Shown piece after piece: positions 7,913-16,589 of a DNA stretch of 64,000 nt. Position numbers and translations under genes: made by a program. Position 1 is the first letter of the stretch. Each line of letters starts with the position of its first letter. The DNA lies in assembly GCF_051175565.1 (NCBI RefSeq), contig NZ_CP195105.1, positions 806,001 to 870,000 on the forward strand. Direction: 5' to 3'. This DNA is from Daejeonia sp002484105. GTDB taxonomy: Bacteria > Bacteroidota > Bacteroidia > Flavobacteriales > Weeksellaceae. The notes below the pieces were generated by a model. That model searched no databases, had not been told where the DNA came from, and worked only from the letters and a program-made list of their open reading frames with translations.

Positions 7913-10900
7913 TCAGTTGGTGTTAATACTTACTTTAAATTTCACATCTTCTATTTCAATCTCGTCGGAATTGATTAGTGAATTTACAAATTCTATTTTA
8001 TCCGACAATACTTCAGAAACAATATATTTTTCATTGTTCTCGAATTCTTTCCGGAACGGATTTCCGGCTTCAAGCTGTATGGAAATATGGTCCGTAAGAT
8101 CAAAATCTTTGTCTTTTCTTAAATTCTGAATCCGGTTAATGAATTCTCTTGCAATTCCTTCAGATTTTAATTCGTCGGTTATTGTTAAATCAAGCGCAAC
8201 GGTAAGTTTTCCTTCGCTCGCTACCGTCCAACCAGGAATATCTTTTGTGAAAATTTCAACGTCATCGGTGGTAATTTCGTAGCCGGAAACGTCAATTTTT
8301 CCGTCTTTTTCCAACTGAGCAATTTGTTCGTTGGTAAAGGCAGAAATTTCTCCTGCAACGGTTTTCATATCTTTTCCAAGTTTTGGACCGAGCGCCTTGA
8401 AATTTGGTTTAATTTGTTTCACAATTAAATCCGCAGCTTCCTCTGCATTGATCAGTTGAATTTCTTTCACATTTACTTCTTGCTGAATGAGATCCGATAC
8501 TGCTTTAATTTGACTTTCTGTTTTTGAATCTAAAACAGGAATCATCACTTTTTGTAAAGGCTGACGAACTTTGATGTTTTCTTTCTTTCTTAATGAAAAC
8601 ACCATGGAAGTGATTTGTTGCGCCAAATGTGTTTTTTCTACCAAATCGGTATCAATTAAACTTTCGTTTACCACAGGGAAATCGGATAGGTGAACGCTTT
8701 CTGCTGCATCTTTTCCGGTAACCGCATTCAAATCCTGGAAAAATTGATCCATAAAGAATGGCGCAATGGGCGCGGAAAGTTTTGCAACGGTTTCCAAACA
8801 AGTGTACAAGGTTTGATACGCAGAAATTTTATCTGCAGAATAATCGCCTTTCCAGAAACGTCTTCTGCATAATCTTACATACCAGTTAGAAAGATTATCA
8901 TTTACAAACGAATTGATTAGTCGTGCAACTTTTGTGGGCTCGTAATCTTCGTAATTGGCTTTAACTTCTTTAATGAGCAGATTGAGTTCAGATAAAATCC
9001 AACGGTCAATTTCTGGTCTGTTTTCAACTTCTGCTTCGGTATAATTAAATCCGTCTACATTGGCATATAAAGCAAAGAACGAATAGGTATTGTATAAAGT
9101 TCCGAAGAATTTTCTTCTGACTTCATCAATTCCTTCTACATCAAATTTTAAATTTTCCCAAGGATTTGCGTTGGAAATCATGTACCAACGTGTTGCATCG
9201 GGTCCGTATTTGGCAAGCGTTGTAAAAGGATCAACGGCATTTCCTAAACGTTTGGACATTTTCTGTCCGTTTTTGTCAAGAACTAAACCGTTTGAAACGA
9301 CATTTTTATAGGCAACGGAATCAAAAACGGTTGTCGCGATTGCGTGCAAAGTATAAAACCAACCACGTGTTTGGTCTACTCCTTCTGCGATAAAATCTGC
9401 AGGATACGCCTTCCTATCATCAATCAATTCTTTGTTTTCAAAAGGATAATGAAATTGTGCATAAGGCATTGATCCTGAATCGAACCAAACGTCGATTAAG
9501 TCGCTTTCGCGTTTCATTGGTTTTCCACTTTCTGAAACTAAAATCACTTGGTCGACAATATTTTTATGAAGATCAATTTGGTCGTAATTTTCTTCGGCCA
9601 TATTTCCGATCTCAAAACCTTTGAACGGATTTTCGGTCATGAAACCTGCGGAGATTGATTTTTCAATTTCGTTGTAGATTTCTTCCACCGATCCGATGAT
9701 TTTTTCTTCCTTTAAATCCTCAGTTCTCCAAATAGGTAAAGGAATTCCCCAATATCTTGAACGGGAAAGATTCCAGTCGTTTACGTTTTCCAGCCAATTG
9801 GCAAAACGACCTTCTCCGGTTGCTTTTGGTTTCCAGTTAATGCCTTTATTCAATTCTACCAAACGGTCTTTTACGGCTGTCATTTTTACAAACCAAGAGT
9901 CGAGTGGATAGTACAAAACGGGTTTATCGGTTCTCCAGCAATGCGGATAGGAGTGCGAATATTTTTCAACCTTAAATGCTTTGTTTTCGGTTTTGAGGAG
10001 GATGGCAAGTTCCACATCCCAGGATTTTTCAGGAGCGGTACCGTCGTCGTAATATTCATTTTTGATGTATTTGCCGGCGAAAAGTTCAGGAACATTTTCT
10101 CCTTTAATAAATTTCCCTTGAAGATCAACGAGTGGAACAAGGTTGTCGTTTTCGTCTTTCACCAACATTGGCGGAATTCCCGCTTCTTTGGCAACGCGCG
10201 CATCATCTGCACCAAAAGTGGGCGCAATGTGAACGATTCCCGTACCATCTTCAGTGGTTACGAAATCTCCTGAAATAACGCGGAATGCATTTTCTGGATT
10301 TTCGTCTGGAGCAAACCACGGAACAAGCTGTTGATATTGAATTCCGATCAAATCTTCACCTTTAAATTCTTTAAGGATTTGATAAGGGATTTTTTTATCG
10401 TCTTCTTTGTAGTTATTCAAATCATCATCGGTGCCTTCTTCATATTTTTTTCCGAAATTTTTCTGCAAAAGAACTTTTGCAAGAATAATGTAAATCGGTT
10501 CAAACGTATACTGGTTGAAGGTTTTCACCAAAACATAATCAATATTTTTTCCAACAGCCAATGCGGTGTTAGAAGGCAACGTCCAAGGAGTGGTCGTCCA
10601 TGCCAGAAAATATACTTTAGTTTGTTGTTGTTCCGAGTCGAATTCTTCCCAATGTAATGCGCCGCCACAGCTTGCGCCAGCAATTTCATCGCTATTGATT
10701 TCGGATTCTGGATACGCTATTGTAGATATTTCTTTCCATGTTGCGCTTGCATTTTCCGGTGCCTTTTTAATTTCAAATTGTGCCACAATGGTGGTATCTG
10801 AAACATCGCGATAGGTTCCGGGCTGATTAAGTTCGTGCGAGGAAAGTCCTGTTCCTGCTTTTGGCGAATAGGGTTGTATGGTGTAACCTTTATACAATAA

Positions 10901-11413
10901 TTTTTTATCGTACAATTGTTTCAGTAGCCACCAAACGGTTTCCATGTATTTGGGTTTGTACGTAATGTACGGATGTTCAAGATCTACCCAATATCCGATT
11001 TTTTCGGTAAGGTCGTTCCAAACGTCGGTGTAGCGCATTACGGCTTCGCGGCACGCTTGGTTGTATTCTTCAACGGAAATTTTCTTTCCGATATCTTCTT
11101 TGGTAATGCCGAGTTCTTTTTCAACACCAAGTTCTACGGGAAGTCCGTGTGTGTCCCAACCTGCTTTCCGAAAGACTTGTTTTCCGTTCTGAGTTTGGAA
11201 ACGGCAAAAAATATCCTTAATTGCTCTCGCCATCACGTGGTGAATTCCGGGCATTCCGTTAGCAGAAGGTGGACCTTCATAAAAAACAAATTCGGGTTTT
11301 CCTTTTCTGTTTTCTACAGATTTTTTAAAGGTTTCGTGATGGTTCCAGAATGCTGTGATATTTTCTGCTGTAGCAGTAAGATCAAGCGTTTTGTACTCGC
11401 TAAACTTCTTCAT
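7913..11413 (-). CDS. ileS: Isoleucine--tRNA ligase
   Basis: Class I synthetase charging tRNA-Ile, 1166 residues. The HIGH region is PPSANGMPGIHHVMAR near the N-terminus, where GIHH stands for the HxGH core, and KMSKS is GQKMSKRLGNAVDPF. Between them lies the long CP1 editing insertion (WTTTPWTLPSN and GTGIVHIAPTFGADD). The length and the C-terminal region without a zinc ribbon fit the long, eukaryote-like IleS type. It is single on its strand, 76 bases upstream of the DksA-like gene. Confidence 0.97.
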   Translation of the reverse strand: MKKFSEYKTLDLTATAENITAFWNHHETFKKSVENRKGKPEFVFYEGPPSANGMPGIHHVMARAIKDIFCRFQTQNGKQVFRKAGWDTHGLPVELGVEKELGITKEDIGKKISVEEYNQACREAVMRYTDVWNDLTEKIGYWVDLEHPYITYKPKYMETVWWLLKQLYDKKLLYKGYTIQPYSPKAGTGLSSHELNQPGTYRDVSDTTIVAQFEIKKAPENASATWKEISTIAYPESEINSDEIAGASCGGALHWEEFDSEQQQTKVYFLAWTTTPWTLPSNTALAVGKNIDYVLVKTFNQYTFEPIYIILAKVLLQKNFGKKYEEGTDDDLNNYKEDDKKIPYQILKEFKGEDLIGIQYQQLVPWFAPDENPENAFRVISGDFVTTEDGTGIVHIAPTFGADDARVAKEAGIPPMLVKDENDNLVPLVDLQGKFIKGENVPELFAGKYIKNEYYDDGTAPEKSWDVELAILLKTENKAFKVEKYSHSYPHCWRTDKPVLYYPLDSWFVKMTAVKDRLVELNKGINWKPKATGEGRFANWLENVNDWNLSRSRYWGIPLPIWRTEDLKEEKIIGSVEEIYNEIEKSISAGFMTENPFKGFEIGNMAEENYDQIDLHKNIVDQVILVSESGKPMKRESDLIDVWFDSGSMPYAQFHYPFENKELIDDRKAYPADFIAEGVDQTRGWFYTLHAIATTVFDSVAYKNVVSNGLVLDKNGQKMSKRLGNAVDPFTTLAKYGPDATRWYMISNANPWENLKFDVEGIDEVRRKFFGTLYNTYSFFALYANVDGFNYTEAEVENRPEIDRWILSELNLLIKEVKANYEDYEPTKVARLINSFVNDNLSNWYVRLCRRRFWKGDYSADKISAYQTLYTCLETVAKLSAPIAPFFMDQFFQDLNAVTGKDAAESVHLSDFPVVNESLIDTDLVEKTHLAQQITSMVFSLRKKENIKVRQPLQKVMIPVLDSKTESQIKAVSDLIQQEVNVKEIQLINAEEAADLIVKQIKPNFKALGPKLGKDMKTVAGEISAFTNEQIAQLEKDGKIDVSGYEITTDDVEIFTKDIPGWTVASEGKLTVALDLTITDELKSEGIAREFINRIQNLRKDKDFDLTDHISIQLEAGNPFRKEFENNEKYIVSEVLSDKIEFVNSLINSDEIEIEDVKFKVSINTN

Positions 11414-11544
11414 TGAAATAATTTCTCGTTCTTAAAAATTTAAGTCTGCGAATATAATGAATTTTGATGAAAAAGATGCTATGATTAATGTTTGATTTGT
11501 TGGTTTTTAGGAGGTTAGTTTTGTTTCTTTTTTCTTCTTGTCAG

Positions 11545-11573
11545 TAAAAAAGCAGCATCTGTAAATGCTGCTC
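11545..11573 (-). terminator. Terminator after the Cys-rich small protein
   Basis: Stem AGCAGCAT / ATGCTGCT (11551-11558 and 11565-11572). On the minus strand it is followed by T6, just past the stop of the gene at 11600-11851. Confidence 0.8.
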
Positions 11574-11599
11574 TGGAAAAAGTATTGGAAAAAAATTCT

Positions 11600-11851
11600 T
11601 TATGCATGGGCCATTCTCGGATACCAGACGGTGCACATAATTCCTTCGCTGGCCTTTTTGGGATGGGCGCAGTTTCCGGTATTGAATTTTGAGCACTTCA
11701 GGCAGTCGTCATCATGATGTATTACCGGCTTGAAGGTGTACAATTCACAAACTTGGTTTTCGCTCACGGTGATTTCCTGCTTGGTACAGATTTGTCCGTT
11801 GATAAAATGTTCGCAGTTGGCGCAGCATTTAGCAAGTTGTACGTTCATCAT
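11600..11851 (-). CDS. Cys-rich small protein, possible metal-binding miniprotein
   Basis: An 83-residue protein with nine Cys in patterned groups: CCANCEHF, ICTKQE, VCELY, DCLKCSKF, NCAHPKK and MCTVWYP. The CxxC pairs suggest two zinc-ribbon-like or [Fe-S] knots; no named family is recognised. It begins with two ATG codons (11851 and 11848) and either may be used. It has no signal peptide and is a monocistronic unit with its own terminator. Confidence 0.75.
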   Translation of the reverse strand: MMNVQLAKCCANCEHFINGQICTKQEITVSENQVCELYTFKPVIHHDDDCLKCSKFNTGNCAHPKKASEGIMCTVWYPRMAHA

Positions 11852-11957
11852 CGTAAATTTTGTGGGTTAACTTTTGTAAAGGTAAAATGAAAAGTATTAA
11901 AAATCAATATAAACAACTGATTTACAATAATATGTATTTAGAATGATTAAATGAGTC

Positions 11958-11988
11958 CAAAAAAACAGCCACCCAAAAAGGTGGCTGT
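11958..11988 (-). terminator. Terminator after the TonB-dependent receptor
   Basis: Perfect stem ACAGCCACC / GGTGGCTGT with loop CAAAAA, followed on the minus strand by a T run of at least six. Confidence 0.9.
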
Positions 11989-12016
11989 GGTAGAAATAAT
12001 ATGAAATCAATCTTCA

Positions 12017-14740
12017 TCAGAAGCCGAAGTTGAGTCTTGCAAAAACGTAGCGTCCGTTCTGTCCAAACTGTGCAGTAGATCTGGAGTAGATAAACTGGTC
12101 GTTATTGGTAGATGCGGTAAGATTTTTAGTGGGGTAAAGATCAAAAAGATTGTTCACGCCAAGTGTCAGGCCTACTGCTTTTGTAAACTGATACGCCAGT
12201 GAGAGATCGGTAATGATTTTGCTGCCGATTTTCTGGTGTTCGCCTGGCGAAGCTACACCGTCTCCATTCACATCAATATTGTCCGGTGACGTTACTTTTC
12301 CATAATAGGTGTTGCGAAGATAGAAGGACAGATCTTTCCATGTCAGGGTATGCGAAAGGGTAGCTTTCGTATGCGGGAGTGCTTCTTCAAGGTAAATTCT
12401 TGCGCTTTCGGAGAAGTAGGTGCTGACGAGGTTCTCGCTTTGGAGCAGTCCGCTGGAGTGGATATTGCCTACTTTTTTTGTTTTGTTGATATTGAAGGCA
12501 AAATTATTTTCCAGTCTGAAATCAGAAAAATGTGCGGTATGGCTTGCTACAAAGTCAATACCACGGGTTTCTGTATCGATGGCATTGGTGAAGAACTGTG
12601 CTGCATTTACACCTTCTGCATCATAAACAGCCTGCGCCTCCTGGGAAACAGCAGATTTTGCAAACTGGCCAGTGAGCAGTATACGGTTGTCAATTCTGGT
12701 AAAATAGCCGTCTACTGAAAACAGAAGGTTGGCAGAAGGAATTCTATACGTAAATCCTGCACTTGCGGATTTTGAAGTTTCCTGTTTTAAACTCGGGATG
12801 CCAAGAAGGTTTGCTAATTGTGAATCGTTGCTGAACGTTCCTACTTCCAGCAGCTGCCCGCTGGTGAATAATGTAGAAGTTTGGTTAAAGTATATCTGCT
12901 GAATGGACGGCGCGCGGAATCCTGTGGAGCCGGCAAAGCGGAAATTCAGGTTTTCGGCAAGTTTGATTCTGGATGCCAGTTTATAATTAAAGGTTGATCC
13001 AAAATCTGAATAGTTTTCATAGCGTAAAGCGGCATCCACGAGAAGCCAGTCTGTAAAATTGAATTCCACATCTCCATAAGCGGCGACAGACTGTCTGTTT
13101 CTGCTGATGGCATTATCCGGCTGGAAACCTCCAAAAACTTGTGAGCCTCCTGCCAGAATATTTCCGAAAAAGTCTGTCGGGCGGTCTGTGGCTCCTGTCC
13201 ATAGATTCCCATTCACATCATAGGTGGAGTAAGAGGCTTCTTCTCCTGCGGTAATTTTGTAGTTTTCGTAGCGGTGTTCTGCGCCAAAAGCGACATTAAG
13301 GCCGTGCCAAACATCAAATTTTTTGGAGAAGTCAAGATTCACAGTGTTCTGAGAAAACTGTAGTCCGCCAGCTTTGAAGCTGTCCGGAGAAGCGAACCTT
13401 AGGGATGTATTGCCGGTATTTTTGATATTGTAATCGAATCTGTTCTGCCCAAAAGTATTACTGAAATCAATATCCCAACCTTTCCAGTCGCCCTTGATTC
13501 CTGCTGATAGTGATACATCCTGAATATTGGTGCCGATTTCGGGCAGATACCCGTTTATATGAAGCCCAGTGAAGGTTCTGCTCTGGTTGGGTCTTCTGTA
13601 GAAACCTCCGGAAGTTCCACTTCTGTAGCTGTAACCTCCGAAGGTATATACCTTCCAGTTGTCACTGATGGGTACTTCGATATTGGCAAAAAGCTGATGG
13701 TTGTTTAGTTTGGATTGTCCAACTTTCATGTTGAAATCCTTCCGGGAAAGCCCTCTGTAGGCAAGTTCCTGATTGGTGACATCGGCGTTCAGTATTCCCT
13801 GCAATGCCGAAATACTGTTGGCTCCCTGAATCTGGCTCTGGTAATCAGCTGAAAAATAGCTGACATCCTGTGCATACTGATGGATATACTCTACCAGCTG
13901 GTTTGCATTAGGTGTAGAGTTGATATTGGCAAAAAGCGACGAAAGATTCACACCGTTTTCCTGTGCGCGCTGTTCGATGGCATTGTAGGCGTTAAAGAGG
14001 TTTCCGCTTTCGGTACCGGCTCTGTAGGTTGGATTTCGGAACTGGGAGCTCCAGGTCAGATTATAGAAACCGCCGCGTTTTCCGATTTTATTTCCGTAGT
14101 TGAAGTCGATTTGTACATTCTGTCCGTCAAAATCTCCCGTATGGTCGTTGGCTGCAGGGGTAAGGTTGCCACCATAGGTCAACTGTCCGGTGAGTTTTCC
14201 GGTATCTCTTTTCAGCCCGACGTTGATAATTCCGGCAATAGCATCCGATCCGTACTGTGCAGCTGCACCGTCTCTCAGAACTTCAATTTTGCTTACTGCA
14301 AAAGAGGGGATGGCGTTCAGGTCTGTTCCGACAGTTCCGCGTCCTGGCGTTCCGTTCACATTTACCAGTGCAGAGGTATGGCGTCTTTTCCCGTTTACGA
14401 GTACCAGAACCTGGTCAGGTCCCAGGCCGCGCAATTGTGCAGGGTCGGAGTGATCGGTTCCGTCGGCATTGGTCTGGACAACGGAAGTAAAGGAAGGCGC
14501 AATATTGTTCAGGATCTGGTTAAGGTTGCTCTGCGGAAGTATGATGGATTCCTGCTTCAGGTTGAATACATCTACCGGTACGGGGCTGTCGGTGACGGTT
14601 CTGGCACCACCTCGTGAGCCAAGTACAACCGTCTCTTCAATCAAAGTTGTTTTTACAGAATCTTTTTTCTGTGCGTAGGCGGCCGGAAGCCCTAACCCGG
14701 AAATGAGCAAAAGGCTGATAAATTGTTTTCTTCGTTTCAT
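12017..14740 (-). CDS. TonB-dependent outer-membrane receptor
   Basis: A 907-residue outer-membrane transporter. It has a signal peptide ending near AYAQ, then a plug domain (ETVVLGSRGGART, IAPSFTSVVQTNADGTD, LRGLGPDQVLVLVNGKRRHT, IEVLRDGAAAQYGSDAIAG) and a 22-strand-type barrel ending in YVFARLNFGF with a terminal Phe. No SusC-type N-terminal domain and no SusD neighbour are present, so it is a classical single receptor. The ligand is unknown. The leader (14741-14936) holds a Met/Cys-rich peptide and an attenuator, pointing to regulation by sulfur amino acid supply or by a thiol-binding metal. Confidence 0.93.
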   Translation of the reverse strand: MKRRKQFISLLLISGLGLPAAYAQKKDSVKTTLIEETVVLGSRGGARTVTDSPVPVDVFNLKQESIILPQSNLNQILNNIAPSFTSVVQTNADGTDHSDPAQLRGLGPDQVLVLVNGKRRHTSALVNVNGTPGRGTVGTDLNAIPSFAVSKIEVLRDGAAAQYGSDAIAGIINVGLKRDTGKLTGQLTYGGNLTPAANDHTGDFDGQNVQIDFNYGNKIGKRGGFYNLTWSSQFRNPTYRAGTESGNLFNAYNAIEQRAQENGVNLSSLFANINSTPNANQLVEYIHQYAQDVSYFSADYQSQIQGANSISALQGILNADVTNQELAYRGLSRKDFNMKVGQSKLNNHQLFANIEVPISDNWKVYTFGGYSYRSGTSGGFYRRPNQSRTFTGLHINGYLPEIGTNIQDVSLSAGIKGDWKGWDIDFSNTFGQNRFDYNIKNTGNTSLRFASPDSFKAGGLQFSQNTVNLDFSKKFDVWHGLNVAFGAEHRYENYKITAGEEASYSTYDVNGNLWTGATDRPTDFFGNILAGGSQVFGGFQPDNAISRNRQSVAAYGDVEFNFTDWLLVDAALRYENYSDFGSTFNYKLASRIKLAENLNFRFAGSTGFRAPSIQQIYFNQTSTLFTSGQLLEVGTFSNDSQLANLLGIPSLKQETSKSASAGFTYRIPSANLLFSVDGYFTRIDNRILLTGQFAKSAVSQEAQAVYDAEGVNAAQFFTNAIDTETRGIDFVASHTAHFSDFRLENNFAFNINKTKKVGNIHSSGLLQSENLVSTYFSESARIYLEEALPHTKATLSHTLTWKDLSFYLRNTYYGKVTSPDNIDVNGDGVASPGEHQKIGSKIITDLSLAYQFTKAVGLTLGVNNLFDLYPTKNLTASTNNDQFIYSRSTAQFGQNGRYVFARLNFGF

Positions 14741-14770
14741 ATATTAATTATTTCATTTTTAGCATAAAAA

Positions 14771-14791
14771 AGGAACCTCATTCGGGTTCCT
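14771..14791 (-). terminator. Leader terminator (attenuator) of the TonB receptor gene
   Basis: On the minus strand AGGAACC, loop, GGTTCCT and then T6 stand 31 bases before the receptor ATG, so this is a terminator inside the 5' leader. Its 5' arm includes GAACCC (plus-strand 14784-14789), which can instead pair with GGGTTC inside the leader peptide frame (plus-strand 14832-14837). That gives an antiterminator alternative. Confidence 0.8.
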
Positions 14792-14820
14792 GTCAGTAAT
14801 ATTTTGTGAATCGGCAGATT

Positions 14821-14910
14821 TCAGACACTATGAACCCATAATTTTCCATTGCAGCACATCATCATATGCATAACGTCGCAGCAGATTGTATGGGAAAAAT
14901 TGTTGTTCAT
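14821..14910 (-). CDS. Met/Cys-rich leader peptide of the TonB receptor gene
   Basis: A 29-residue frame, ATG at 14910 and TGA at 14821-14823. It begins MNNNFSHTICCD, contains VMHMMMCC (residues 13-20) and ends KLWVHSV. Cys10, 11, 19 and 20 and Met14, 16, 17 and 18 make eight sulfur residues in a stretch of eleven. The codons for residues 25-27 (W-V-H) carry the GGGTTC that can pair with the terminator's 5' arm, so ribosome stalling at the Cys/Met codons would favour read-through. Position, composition and the alternative pairings fit a transcription attenuation leader; metal binding by the nascent peptide is the alternative. Confidence 0.72.
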   Translation of the reverse strand: MNNNFSHTICCDVMHMMMCCNGKLWVHSV

Positions 14911-14919
14911 AAATCAGAA

Positions 14920-14940
14920 AGTCTACCGCAAAAGTAGACT
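14920..14940. promoter_or_regulatory. Operator-like inverted repeat over the receptor promoter
   Basis: AGTCTAC-N7-GTAGACT, a perfect 7-base inverted repeat, spans the -7 box (14929-14936) and the expected start point. It could be a repressor site or form a 5' hairpin in the mRNA. Confidence 0.5.
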
Positions 14941-14959
14941 AATAATTTAAAATAACAAA
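14929..14959 (-). promoter_or_regulatory. Consensus promoter TTTG-N19-TACTTTTG for the receptor leader
   Basis: On the minus strand TTTG (14959-14956), a 19-base spacer and TACTTTTG (14936-14929) match the Bacteroidota housekeeping promoter exactly. It lies about 20 bases before the leader peptide ATG. Confidence 0.85.
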
Positions 14960-15036
14960 TAAAAGTCATAATTTTTTTAACAAATGTTAAATTCTAATTT
15001 GTAAATATCTGTTTTACAGCAAGATAAAATTCATAA

Positions 15037-16473
15037 TTATTTTTTACTCGTAAGAGGTATCGTCACGGTGACACAGGTTCCCGGAGATTTTTCATCTTCA
15101 AAGACGGGGCTTTTGACGGACAGGCTGAAGTCTTTCCCATAAAAGTTTTTCAGGGCTTCGCTGGAGATTCTGGTGCCGTACGAAGTTCTGGCTCCGGTCT
15201 TTCGCTCTCCCGATATGCCAGTGCCCGAGTCGCAGACGGAAATGTCCAGATAAAGGCCTCTCTGACATACTGCAATGTTGATTTCTTTTTTTTCGGAAGT
15301 GGCAATGCCGTGCCAGATGGCATTTTCCAGAAAGGGCTGCAGAAAAAGCGGCGGTACTTTGATCTGTTCTGTGTCAACCTGGGTATCGGTGATAAAATGG
15401 TATTCAATCTTGCCCTCAAAGCGTATGTTTTCAATTTCCAGATAGAGCTGAAGTATGGAGATCTCCGCTTTCAAAGTAGATTCCTTCTGAAACGACGCAT
15501 GAAGAATCAGCCTGATCAGTCTTGAAAATTTGTCCAGGTAATCCACCGCCTGTTCTCTCTCATTCATCATCATATACAATTTGATGGAGTGCAGCGTGTT
15601 GAAAATAAAATGCGGATTGATCTGGCTGCGCAGTGCAGACAGCGCGAGCTCGGTATTCTCCTGCTGTATGCGGATGCGCTCATTTTCTGCACGTAGGTTG
15701 ATTTCGTTTTTCCGGGAAATTTCGTTTTTCAGTTTCTCATTCACTTTCAACTCGTGGATAAGGTTGCTCTGGACTTGCATTTTTTCTGCATATTCCAGTT
15801 TTTGTCTGTGTCCCAGGGCAAGTGAAAAAAGCATGTTTTCTACAAAAAGCCCGATGAAAAAAATAAAATCTCCTTTTTTGTACGAAATATGAATAAGATT
15901 CCGGATCGCCTCTTCTCCGACAATGGATGTCAGGAACAGCAGCACGCCTCCCGTAATAATGTACCATTTCAGTCGGTTTTTTATTTTCAGCAGTATGATG
16001 AAGGAGACGACGGTCTGAATGGAAATACAGAAAATGAAAAATAGTTTGTATCCTTCAAAGAATGCATTTTTCCCTGAAATTTTGGCTACAGCAAAGAAAA
16101 AGCAGGACAACGCTATCAGTATATAAACCGGTTGTGTTGCAATACGGAAGTAGCATCTGTTTTTCTGTCTCAGATCGAGAAAAGAAGCGAAAAAGAGAAA
16201 ATACATTCCATTGTATAAAGTGGTGAAAAAATCTTTGGAAAGATTGTCAAACCGGAAATAACTGGAAAAATGTCTGAAAAAACCGTTCTCGGCAACAGTA
16301 ATATATGCCAGAAACGAAAACAATGCGTAGAGGCTGTAATATAAATAAGGCCTTTCGCGGTTGCTGACATAGCGGAAAAAATGATACGAAAACAGCACGA
16401 ACAGACCGCCCAGTACGAAATATAGAAGGTTTTTGTAGGTATCTGTCTCGATGATGTAATTCAGAAAATCCAC
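15037..16473 (-). CDS. Orphan LytS/YehU-type sensor histidine kinase
   Basis: A 478-residue membrane kinase. About seven hydrophobic segments in residues 1-220 resemble a 7TM sensor domain, followed by a coiled coil (about 225-275). The His_kinase motif is ALRSQINPHFIFNTLHSIKL with the phospho-acceptor His in NPHF. The ATP-binding domain has the N box LFLQPFLENAIWHGI and G box CDSGTGI. Such kinases normally pair with LytTR response regulators; none is adjacent, so it is an orphan here. The start is GTG at 16473 because no in-frame ATG lies nearby. Confidence 0.88.
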   Translation of the reverse strand: MDFLNYIIETDTYKNLLYFVLGGLFVLFSYHFFRYVSNRERPYLYYSLYALFSFLAYITVAENGFFRHFSSYFRFDNLSKDFFTTLYNGMYFLFFASFLDLRQKNRCYFRIATQPVYILIALSCFFFAVAKISGKNAFFEGYKLFFIFCISIQTVVSFIILLKIKNRLKWYIITGGVLLFLTSIVGEEAIRNLIHISYKKGDFIFFIGLFVENMLFSLALGHRQKLEYAEKMQVQSNLIHELKVNEKLKNEISRKNEINLRAENERIRIQQENTELALSALRSQINPHFIFNTLHSIKLYMMMNEREQAVDYLDKFSRLIRLILHASFQKESTLKAEISILQLYLEIENIRFEGKIEYHFITDTQVDTEQIKVPPLFLQPFLENAIWHGIATSEKKEINIAVCQRGLYLDISVCDSGTGISGERKTGARTSYGTRISSEALKNFYGKDFSLSVKSPVFEDEKSPGTCVTVTIPLTSKK

Positions 16474-16565
16474 ATTTTGCTGATTGATTGCTGGCTTTAA
16501 AAGTAATCATTTCGCAGAAATGCTGATAAAAATTCGTTTAAAAAGAGCTATTAAAAAAAAGTTTC

Positions 16566-16573
16566 TACTTTTG
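16566..16573 (+). promoter_or_regulatory. -7 promoter element for topA
   Basis: TACTTTTG, 16 bases before the topA ATG at 16590. The short leader contains AGAGG near the start codon. Confidence 0.6.
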
Positions 16574-16589
16574 CAAAAAATTTCAGAGG

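Noticed and set aside
12017..14740. SusC-type receptor of a polysaccharide utilisation locus
   Set aside because: No SusD-like gene is adjacent and the N-terminal carboxypeptidase-like domain is missing.
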